Positions 10,841-19,129 of a DNA stretch of 64,000 nucleotides are shown piece after piece; within the stretch, counting starts at the first letter, position 1; every line of letters begins with the position of its first letter. This stretch comes from Zoroaster sp. YZ-2022 (lineage: Eukaryota; Echinodermata; Asteroidea; Forcipulatida; Zoroasteridae). Location: the NCBI GenBank assembly GCA_029582265.1, contig CM055817.1, positions 60,637,152 through 60,701,151 of the forward strand, given 5' to 3'. A program made the position numbers and the translations under genes. The notes under the pieces are model-generated. The model was not told where the DNA came from, did not search any database, and saw only the letters and a list, made by a program, of their open reading frames with translations.

Positions 10841-11289
10841 ATATCGGCATTACAGAGTACGTACATGGGTGACAAATAAGCGCTGGCCGCACTTTTATTT
10901 ATTACAAAGTAATAAACGCATACTCAAAGAAAGACACGTGATACAAAGAACATTAGGACAAAAACCTTTGTACATGTTATACTTCATCCCTTTAAATGCA
11001 TCTGAACTCAAGAGGGCGCTCTTACATAAAGGCAGAATTGATCCTATCAAAACGGGTTTCCTGACGCCAAACACAGTCTGGGCTGTGTGTGCTCTGTATA
11101 TAGCTTTCAAACATAAGCAATTATACAAATGAAACACAAACAATTGAAAACTAGATATAAGTTTTTGTCACAACAAAAACAAGGTGTTCGGTTGAAGTTA
11201 AAATGGTTACGTCATCAATTCGAAGTGTTGGAGAAGTCAAATGTTAACGTCTGTTGAAGTTCTCGCGAGAAGTTTATTTGAATACAATA

Positions 11290-12400
11290 CAATACTGAAT
11301 TTAGAAATTATTTTAATATTAAACTTTGACTTCCGGTTTGGACAGGAAGTAAGGTCAACTTGGGGTCACCTCTGTGTAAATACTTTTGACAATTAACAAT
11401 CTGTACAATGGTACAAAAATGTCAATTTACCTCCTGTGGTTGTTGAGATATGATTTTTTTAAATATTAAACTTTCACTTCCGGTTTGGATAGGAAGTAAG
11501 GTCAAATTAGGGTATAAATATTTTTGACAATTAACGATCTGTATAATGGTACAAAATTTGTGAATTTACCTCTTGTGGTTGTTGAGATATGATTTTTGAA
11601 AATATTAAACTTTGACTTCCGGTTTGGACAGGAAGTAAGGTCAAATGGGGTCACCTTTGTGTAAATATTTTTCGACAATTAACAATCTGTATAATGGTAC
11701 AAAAATTGTGAATTTACCTCTTGTGGTTGTTGAGATATGATTTTTTTAAATGTTAAACTTTGACTTCCGGTTTGGACAGGAAGTAAGGTCTAATTGGGGT
11801 CACCTTTGTGTAAATATTTTTCGACAATTAACAATCTGTATAATGGTACAAAAATTGTGAATTTACCTCTTGTGGTTGTTGAGATATGATTTTTTTTAAT
11901 GTTAAACTTTGACTTCCGGTTTGGACAGGAAGTAAGGTCAAATTGGGGTCACCTTTGTGTAAATATTTTTCGACAATTAACAATCTGTATAATGGTACAC
12001 AAATTGTGAATTTACCTCTTGTGGTTGTTGAGATATTTATTTTTTTAAATATTAAATTTTGACTTCCGGTTTGGACAGGAAGTATGGTCAAATTGGGGGT
12101 CACGTTTTTGTAAATATTTTTTCACAATTAACGATCTGTACAATGGTACAAAAATTGTGAATTTACCTCTTGTGGTTGTTGAGATATATTTTTTTTAAAT
12201 GTTAAACTTTTACTTCCGGTTTGGACAGGAAGTAAGGTCAAATTGGGGTCATGTTTTTGTAAATATTTTTCGACAATTAACAATCTATACAATAGTGCAA
12301 AAAATGTCCATTTACCTGTTGTGGTTGTTGAGATATGATTTTTTTAAATATTAAACTTTGACTTCCGGTTTGGACAGGAAGTAAGGTCAAATCGGGGTCA
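11290..12400 (+). repeat. ~149-bp tandem array, 8 units
   Basis: ACTTCCGGTTTGGA recurs at about 11,329, 11,476, 11,615, 11,763, 11,912, 12,062, 12,212 and 12,361, spacings 139-150 bp. Each unit also contains TTACCTCTTGTGGTTGTTGA and a variable poly-T. The array lies wholly inside the Helentron-like element. A GAAGAAGAAG tract follows at 12,507-12,528. Confidence 0.95.
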
Positions 12401-12562
12401 CTCACAACTGGAGTTTCATCTACTTGTTAAGTTCTAAGTACATGCCAAGTTTCAAGTTCATGTGAAGTTTGCAAGTATGTTTTTGTTTGCGGACAAGATG
12501 GGGGAGAAGAAGAAGAAGAAGAAGAAGTAAAAACAAAAAAACAAAAAACGAACAAAAACAAG

Positions 12563-12590
12563 AGGTGTTCGGGCATATACCCGAACACCT
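12563..12590 (+). repeat. Perfect 11-bp hairpin at the element 3' end
   Basis: AGGTGTTCGGG, loop CATATA, CCCGAACACCT, followed by AATAA. The same structure ends the second copy (29,408-29,437, one stem base inserted). A corrupted version appears at 41,959-41,982. Confidence 0.95.
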
Positions 12591-12759
12591 AATAAAAGCA
12601 AAATCCATCACATGTTTGTAGTTGTATTAGTGCAGTGTAAGTTTAACTGGAAATGATATCACATACCAGTGTGTATTTTTAGAACCAAACTTTCTCTATA
12701 CAACTGTCATCAGACGAATTTTAAGTTAAAACCAAAGTTGTTGAGCTGTAATATTTCCA

Positions 12760-13330
12760 GACGGTTATTTAAGGACAAGATGTCAGAATGACTAATAAGA
12801 TGGGGCTTATCCCTAACCATACTTAAATTCAACAAACACTTTAACATTATAATGGATCATATTGCCCACAGTAGTAAACAAAAGAAACAATTGTTCGAGC
12901 TGATAGATTTAGTTGCGACCAGCAACAGCAGGCTTAACACTTTTCTGACGTGGGATTTTTGTTGCATCCATATCAAGGCTTATATGAACCCAACATCAAT
13001 TAGCCAAAACATCTTGAACAATTAAAAAATATTACTATTTCTTACACATCCATATCCGTTGTAAGCCTAATCTTTCCATCACATAGGTGCAGTAGGTTTT
13101 TAAGTATTACACCGCAGCCATCTTTGCTTTCCTGTACACAAGTCTATGAGAATCAGAATGAGGCACATGTACAACTGAACTAGTAGACAGGTTCCTCACA
13201 ATGTGATGGTTCCAATCATAACGATACCGTCTGTAGATAGGGAACGTGACTATGGTAGACGTGTGTGAGGAACAAACAATACACAGTGGGCAATAATGGT
13301 TCCATTGGGTAAGGTCATTGTCATAATGTA
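12760..13330 (+). repeat. Older paralogous copy of 8,800-9,180
   Basis: Shares ordered blocks with 8,800-9,180, such as GAATCAGAATGAGGCACATG and GTGTGAGGAACAAACAATAC. Similar general layout continues loosely to about 14,000 (GAGGGCGG boxes at 9,387 and 13,943). No gene supported. Confidence 0.75.
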
Positions 13331-14032
13331 ATAATTGGCGCCCTCGCCGATGTGGCTCAGCCTATTGTACTGGATCTATCCGACCGTATCCGATGCCTGA
13401 ATGGGTACCGTTAAAGCAAATCATTGGTAGCATTTCTAAGGTTTATAGCAGGCATTCAAAATGACAAACCCGCACCGTGAGGGGGGGGGGGCACTTCATC
13501 AGAACCATCACTTTTAAAAAGGACTTGGTCTCCCTACTTTTCAAACAAATTGGTCATGTAGCTTTGAGTGAAAGATTTTCTTAAATTATTAAATCCCAAA
13601 ATCTCCAAATTATTTACAAATCTTTCAAACCGATATTTTTTAAATAAATTAATTAACATTTTCAGAAATTTCCTTCAAAACATCCAAAATGATTTCTAAT
13701 TCCTCATAATTTCTTTACAATATTTTAATGTTTCAAACCCAAATGATTTGTTTTATTCAGGTGGAGGTGGGTTGGGTCATGGGGGAGGGTTAGGACAGGA
13801 AGATCCATTTAGGGGTGGCCATTGGAATGTTGAAAATTCTACAACAATGGGCAGGAGCATAAATCTTCATGAGGGATTTGGGTAGGCCTATAAATCCCGT
13901 AAAGATTTGACGGGGGATGACCAATATAATTATTCATCAATAGAGGGCGGCCTTTTCACCTGGATCACGGTCGTCTATTGTCTCTGCCTAGGTTAGGGAA
14001 GGGGTTAGGAAGTCACTGTGTATACCCTGTAG
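13331..14032. other. Non-coding
   Basis: No recognised feature apart from a short G run near 13,482-13,491. It is duplicated with indels at 30,200-30,920. Confidence 0.4.
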
Positions 14033-14239
14033 CTAGAGGAAGGGGAAATGCTCGCCAAGCCCCCTCGCCAAGAGATCGTGGCCGTAATCCAACACTGGTT
14101 TAACACTGCTGGTTCCAAATTGGGGCACGAAGGATATAATGATCAGACCATGTGGAAACACGTTGAAATTCCATTGGACTTTTTGAAGTGTGGCACTCTG
14201 GGATATATCAGCCAATACAAAACCATCGACATAATTTGA
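14033..14239 (+). CDS. Possible coding exon, unknown product
   Basis: TATACCCTGTAG (AG at 14031-14032) is a plausible splice acceptor. From 14,033 the frame LEEGEMLAKPPRQEIV runs open to TGA at 14,237, 68 residues. The middle (HWFNTAGSKLGHEGYNDQT, then MWKHVEIPLDFLK) has a protein-like composition. In the damaged duplicate (30,924-31,077) a net 3-nt change keeps the frame until a T-run deletion. The two duplicates stop aligning inside this ORF, at about 14,193. I recognise no family. It could be an exon, a piece of an unidentified transposon, or chance. Confidence 0.35.
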   Translation, partial: LEEGEMLAKPPRQEIVAVIQHWFNTAGSKLGHEGYNDQTMWKHVEIPLDFLKCGTLGYISQYKTIDII

Positions 14240-14780
14240 CCTAACTTTGTTATCAAATCATTTCAGGTTTAAATATGTGAAAATTGGTAATTTTAAGCCA
14301 TTTTCAATATTTACCAATAACTATGATAAAGGTAAGATTTTGAGTTCTCTTCTGTTTGATGTAAAAAAATGCATTCAACATTCAAATATTGAAATAGATT
14401 ATAATTGCATGACAACATGATTTGAAAAAGAGATTGGAAAAGACAGTTTATAAAGGATACATGTTCTAAACTTGTTAGTAACTGGAGAGGGTCGTTTAAA
14501 GGGAACCCAGACTACGCGTACGTGTAGGTAAGTGAAAAGAATTTGTGTAAAATAAACAATTGCATCGATTAACCCCAATTAATATCTACAAGATCCATCC
14601 CATAGTAAATACACAGCATCCGTGGACATTTTCAACCTTAAGTGCTTAAATACAATAAATAATACGTTAATCGTAGATTCATTTTCAGTTATGAAAATAT
14701 GGTACCCGATAATAGATATATGGAAATATTTTTAAACCCGCTGCACCACGTTTGACCGGGAATTGTTTACCTATCCATTG
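14240..14780. other. Non-coding
   Basis: AT-rich; nothing recognised. Confidence 0.4.
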
Positions 14781-14789
14781 CATACGTTG

Positions 14790-15175
14790 TTGTGTGCCAA
14801 CGTTGTAACGAAGGTTGAACCGTCGTCCGGTAAAACGTTGGCCTAACTGTTCGACGTTGGCCTAACGTCTTCGACATTGACCTAACGTCTTCGACGATGG
14901 CCCGATGGAAAAATAAACGTCAAGGCGACGTCAACTGCCGACGTTGGGCTGAAATCGCAAAATATTATGTTGTCCCAACGTGTTACTAATACGTCCATAC
15001 AGACGTTGGACGTGCCGACGTTGGCCCAACAAATGCCGACGTTGTGGCAGGGTTGGCCCGACGTCGACAAACGATGGTCGACGTCTTTGATGTTGGCCGT
15101 TGAAACGGCTAACGTCAAGGCGACGTCAACTGCCAACTGTAAGTTCTTACGTTGGCCAACGTTATTAACGTATGC
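14790..15175. repeat. ACGTTGG / CCAACGT-rich repeat, transposon-end-like
   Basis: CGTTGGC, GACGTTGG and their complements recur more than a dozen times in both orientations. The longer phrase CAAGGCGACGTCAACTGCC occurs twice (~14,920 and ~15,116). Such dense short subterminal repeats are common at ends of some cut-and-paste DNA transposons, but no transposase is visible and the superfamily is not assigned. Open frames across it are repeat artefacts. Confidence 0.6.
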
Positions 15176-15337
15176 ATGTGTTAGCTGGGTTGGTTACTGG
15201 TTTCTTCTTGATCCAGACCAGCTGCGAGTTCAGTACGTCATCGGTTGCTGGGATTTAATGATATTTGGTGGCAACGTGCGGTAGTTGTATTCGCGAGTTT
15301 TCTATGAAATTTTACGACAGGCAGCCAGGAACTGGTT

Positions 15338-15529
15338 TTAGTGGTTATTCGACCAACGGCGAGTACCATCAGGCAGCATACCTCGGCAGACGGAGGTTGG
15401 GCATTCTGGCTCCTCTGAGGAGGTGGGCCCAGCAGTGATCCCAGAAAAATAAGGGCTACGAAAGGCCAGTGAACCAGCCAGGGCAGACACCAGTGCGGAC
15501 AGCAGCACCAGGGTTCCTGAGCTATTCAT
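15338..15529 (-). CDS. Doubtful 63-residue ORF with signal-like N-terminus
   Basis: A minus-strand ATG at 15,529 starts MNSSGTLVLLSALVSALAGS, which looks like a signal peptide with an Ala-x-Ser cleavage region, then a Cys-containing tail (CPTSVCRG). It overlaps the zone just upstream of the RNase H remnant of the plus-strand DIRS-order element, whose GC-rich sequence yields open frames on both strands. I rate it more likely antisense noise than a gene. Confidence 0.15.
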   Translation of the reverse strand: MNSSGTLVLLSALVSALAGSLAFRSPYFSGITAGPTSSEEPECPTSVCRGMLPDGTRRWSNNH

Positions 15530-16210
15530 GTGGCCCAGGCATTACACAGCCACAGTGAAACAAACAGCACAGCAATCAGCGTTATCTGTGTCTGGGGACC
15601 GCAGCCAGCCTCACCGTGGCATCAATTATGGACAACCAGCTCCAGTTACTGGGGTCAGCCCGACAGGACAATGGCTTCGGCATTTCAACATGCTACATGG
15701 TTGGGTGAGTTGGTGAACATTCAGGGGCCAGGGTTGGGTGGTTCATCCATCACAGGGCCTACAGTTTCCTTTCGCATGGCATCTGGGGTTTCTGAAGATA
15801 ACAGGGACTCATGGTTTACACAGGCCCGGGGGGTTATTATCTAACCACCAGGTTACATTTCGTTCTGACAATATCGCGGTGGTACGCAGTCAACGGTCAG
15901 TCTTCACAGTGCCCAGGCAATGCCTTATACGTTTGGGTTTTGGAATTCTTGAAGTTAAATATCGTTTTCAAAGCGATCCACATTCAGGTGTAAATATGTT
16001 ATCGCCGACGCTCTTTCTCGTTTTCAGATGCAGCGTTTCACGCTGGCCCCCAGGCGGATCTAGTCGGTACTCCGTTGCCGACTCTTCCTGGTAGACGCCA
16101 GGAATTAGTAGGCTGTTATCATTAGCGTTTGCTCTGCTTACGCACAAGGTTTACACTTCTGGATGGTCAGCGTTTTGTCGTTTTTGCGGGCTCAAGGGCG
16201 CAGCACACAC

Positions 16211-16270
16211 GCCAGTTGGGCACCCAGCACCGCGCTAGTTGGGCACCCAGCACGCGCCAGTTGGGCACCA
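16211..16270 (+). repeat. 22-23-bp minisatellite, about 3 copies
   Basis: GCCAGTTGGGCACCCAGCAC and variants start at 16211, 16234 and 16256. It lies in the linker between the RNase H and recombinase remnants. Confidence 0.85.
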
Positions 16271-16744
16271 GAGCGTTTATTGAGTTCATTGCTTGGCTTT
16301 CCTTGCGGCATTATTCCCCTCAACCATTGTTATATATGTGGCGGGTGTGGGTTGTCATTTTAAACTCAGTGAGAACCAGACCCAACAGATTACTTTAGAG
16401 TGCTTAAACTGCTGGAAGGGATTGCCGGTGCGGTGGTGCTAGACTGGATCAGCGATCCCAATTTCAGTTCATTTGCTGGCGAAAGGTGCCCACAGCGGCG
16501 CTGCCACTTGTTTGAAGTTGTTTCCCGAGCAATGGTACGGGCGGATGCTTTACAAGTTGGCGATATCCGCACTTTGGGTATCAACCAGGGTTCCTTACAG
16601 AGTAATAGCTTGTGTCCTTGCGCCGCGCGGGCGAAATCGCTTATGACCTCAAATAAATCTAATGGTCCGGGCTTTTGATGCCTCCCCACCGCAGCCACAC
16701 GCGCTGAAAGGCTTTGGCCTGAGTTCGGCCCAAGATACATAGCA

Positions 16745-16965
16745 TCTTGTTCTGCCACGGTGATGGGCTTACCTCTCACTCAATTCAAATTCAACAAGGT
16801 TTTGCAGGAGGTATTGTCATGTGTGGGGTTCAAATTGAACACTTCCGATTCCACTCATTTCGCATTGGGCGGCCTCCACAGCATTTTCGCTGGGGTCCCT
16901 GTTGAAGTCATAAAACGCATGGGTCGATAGCGTTCAGACGCTTTACGTCGTTATATTCGGCCATT
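16745..16965 (+). pseudogene. Tyrosine recombinase catalytic remnant
   Basis: LPLTQFKFNKVLQEVL leads to HSFRIG (frame +1), then after a one-base frame change AGVPVEVIKRMGR-stop-RSDALRRYIRP. This gives the H-x-x-R box and the C-terminal Tyr of the family at normal spacing (~30 residues). The TAG at 16,927-16,929 stands where most members have Trp. DIRS-type recombinases integrate circular cDNA without a DDE integrase; this copy cannot be active. Confidence 0.85.
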
Positions 16966-17011
16966 TCCCTTCCCGGGTTTACTGGGGAATTAGTTAACTG
17001 TTTGTTTTTCA

Positions 17012-17470
17012 TAGGTCCAACAGAGGTGTGGATTGTGAGTGATTCATTGGTGCGTTGGGCAACCCATCAGATGGCAATTCTGGTCCAAGTTCGTTGGAAG
17101 GGCAAAAGGGCGCACATCTCCACAAAATTCCTCAGTTGCTGAGGCATATGGCGGTAGGTCCCCCTCGGTTATTATTAATGTGCATATAGGGTCCAATGAT
17201 TTGTGTGTTGTTGATTATTTTCGAGCTTCGGCAGGGTATTTATTGCATTGGTGATTGCTCATTGCAGGGAACAATTTCCAGCAGCCACACTTCAGCGTAT
17301 GTTTTACTACGCCAATTGCAGTGTCCTTGGAGCGGTGCAGGCAGCAACCGGTTCGAGGAGCTGTACGAGTACCCTCAGTTTAGCTGGTTGGTTATGGCCA
17401 CATACCGAAGGTTGAGTTCATCTCTCCTGACGGTAATGGGATCTTTCGTGCAAACCTGTACAGTTGCATT
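17012..17470 (+). pseudogene. SGNH/GDSL-hydrolase domain remnant
   Basis: Fragments in shifting frames: EVWIVSDSLVRWA (block I, GDSL-like), PSVIINVHIGSNDL (block III, the G-x-N box) and VHLS followed by SPDGNGIFRANL (block V region with the catalytic His). Spacing (~150 residues) fits the small hydrolase carried by Ngaro-like elements. At least four frame breaks are present. The role of this domain in transposition is not established. Confidence 0.75.
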
Positions 17471-17620
17471 TTAACATTGCTTTGATTTTTCTCTGTCGGA
17501 AGCCCTGGTGGGGTCTGTTTCTCTTCCACATGGGTTGCGTTTTCCTCGCGGGTGGAAGCCTTTGGTTCGGAATAGAAATCATATCCCTCATCTTGTTTAA
17601 GGGCAGATTAATTCAATGGG

Positions 17621-18195
17621 TTGGTCCTATATTTCTTTAAATATATAAATCATTATTGGTAACATTAATGTTGAAATTATGGCTTTATGATCGTAGGCCC
17701 AGCGCCGTGATGTGCCGCACGTGCTATTACAGGCCTTACGGCCACCAATGTCCAGGGGAAATTAACACATTGTGTTGTTTAGTGTAGCTACTTAAAGGTT
17801 GGGTTTGTGGTAGCGCCGTGATCCAATGCCACATGGTTATTTCGAGCCATATCGCCGCAATGGCATAAAAATCAGCACATTATAATTGTATTATTAATAG
17901 CGCTGGGTAATTCCTCTCCGGGCTTATATCCGTCCGCATGTTCCAGCAATTGGGAGCAGTGTTATCATTGTTATCTTCTGAACTATTTGGGGAAGAAGTA
18001 ATCTTATAATTTTAAGGAGTCTGATGACATTCCAAATGTTTAAGGGTTGTTATTAAATTCTGGTTTGATGTTAACCTGTTGTGATATAGCAACCGGCCGT
18101 TAGATGCTGGGGGGTGGTGCTCACGGGCATCACCTTTCGATGTAATCTGGTGAAGTATTACATCTCATTGTTCACCATGCCTACCGATGGGTAAC
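17621..18195. other. Non-coding, probable 3' part of the DIRS-order element
   Basis: AGCGCCGTGAT occurs twice (about 17,701 and 17,812) and related GCCGCAATGGC follows. Such direct repeats would suit the split repeats at the 3' side of DIRS-order elements, but both ends of a full element are not available for comparison. Confidence 0.4.
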
Positions 18196-18199
18196 TCAT

Positions 18200-18290
18200 G
18201 TTTAATAATAATAAAATAATATAATTAATATATAATAACTATAATAAAATAATAAAATAATATCATATAATACAAATAATATACTATAAA
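18200..18290. repeat. AT-rich simple sequence (AATA)n
   Basis: Imperfect TAATAATAAA repeats with no other content. Confidence 0.9.
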
Positions 18291-18870
18291 ATACACACAT
18301 ACATAGCATCAACTACCAATAATACACCATACATCAACAATACCATTATACACACATATCACCCAACACACACCACACCAATACCATAACACAAACAACA
18401 CACCAATCAACCACATCACCACACTACCATTACACTAACACATACCATACACACACACACACCACACACCACACACCACACACCATTCACACATCCACAC
18501 CACCACATGCACACACACCACCACACACACCACACACTGACACACAACCACACACACACACACACACAACAAACACTACCACACATCAACACCATACTAC
18601 CACTACATACTACACTCACATCATACACCATGCACACTACACATCACACACACCACACACCACACACTCCCACATCACACACTAGCACACACCACCACAC
18701 CACCACCACCACACCAGCCACCACCACCACACACCACACACATCTACACACACACATCACCACCACACCACCATCCGACCACACACATCACCACCACCCC
18801 ACACGACCACACCACTACATTACCCACATCACACACATCATAATCAATACACACTAATCACAATTACATA
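18290..18870. repeat. Long CA/CCA-rich cryptic microsatellite
   Basis: About 580 bp almost devoid of G on this strand, made of CACA, CACCAC and CACAT phrases with no fixed period. The His/Thr-rich plus-strand and Val/Cys-rich minus-strand frames are artefacts of this composition. Confidence 0.95.
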
Positions 18871-19129
18871 ATAATATACTATGATGCTTGATCACGCTGC
18901 AAAGGTTACATAAGCTTTAAAAATTGATGTAATCTACACATCACGAAACCACTTTAATAAAAATACAACTACATACATAGAAAAAAATATAAAACGAACG
19001 ACAACGTACAATTTTAAGAAGGATGAATTACATATAAATCAAAAAATCAGTACAATGACACAATCTAAATAAGATAAACTAAAAACCAGTACATGGAGCA
19101 TTCAAAAAAGATTGACAGTTATTCGCTTA

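Larger units (their letters stand above)
11182..12590 (+). mobile_element. Helentron/HINE-like non-autonomous element
   Basis: AGGTGTTCGG at 11182-11191 is the inverse of CCGAACACCT at 12581-12590, giving subterminal inverted repeats. The 3' end also forms a perfect 11-bp hairpin (stem 12563-12573 and 12580-12590, loop CATATA). AACAAAAACAA precedes the motif at both ends. The centre is a tandem array (11,328-12,400), and there is no coding capacity. Subterminal repeats, a 3' hairpin and internal tandem repeats are what is described for Helentron-associated elements. That assignment is inference; no Rep/helicase is present here. A damaged copy lies at 27,993-29,437. Confidence 0.65.
4959..14193 (+). 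repeat. Segment duplicated at 23,877-31,081 (cleaner copy)
   Basis: Two blocks of this interval, 4,959-5,297 and 6,733-14,193, align collinearly with 23,877-24,222 and 24,223-31,081. They share the same order of MITE, SINE, tandem duplication, Helentron-like element and candidate exon. This copy holds ~1.44 kb (about 5,298-6,733) and a ~0.55-kb SINE dimer missing from the other. It reads as the higher-quality version. Confidence 0.9.
15530..17620 (+). pseudogene. Decayed DIRS-order (Ngaro-like) retroelement fragment
   Basis: Three remnants lie in order on the plus strand. (1) RNase H: SDNIAVV (15,864-15,884), then FKAIHI (~15,967) and IADALSRFQMQRF (16,001-16,039), the typical end of DIRS-type RNase H. 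(2) Tyrosine recombinase C-terminus: HSFRIG (16,852-16,869), AGVPVEVIKRMGR (from ~16,889) and RSDALRRYIRP with the presumed nucleophile Tyr at 16,952. (3) SGNH/GDSL-type hydrolase. YR elements of the Ngaro group are known to carry an SGNH ORF. Several frameshifts and an in-frame stop replacing the Trp of GRW show it is dead. The RT is not visible upstream, so it is 5' truncated. Its GC content is higher than the flanks. Confidence 0.85.

Noticed and set aside
11290..12400. CRISPR-like array (regular repeats)
   Set aside because: Units are ~149 bp and similar throughout, with no unique spacers, in a eukaryotic transposon context.
18416..18857. His/Thr-rich or Val/Cys-rich proteins
   Set aside because: Composition follows directly from the CA-rich microsatellite; no start context, no domain.
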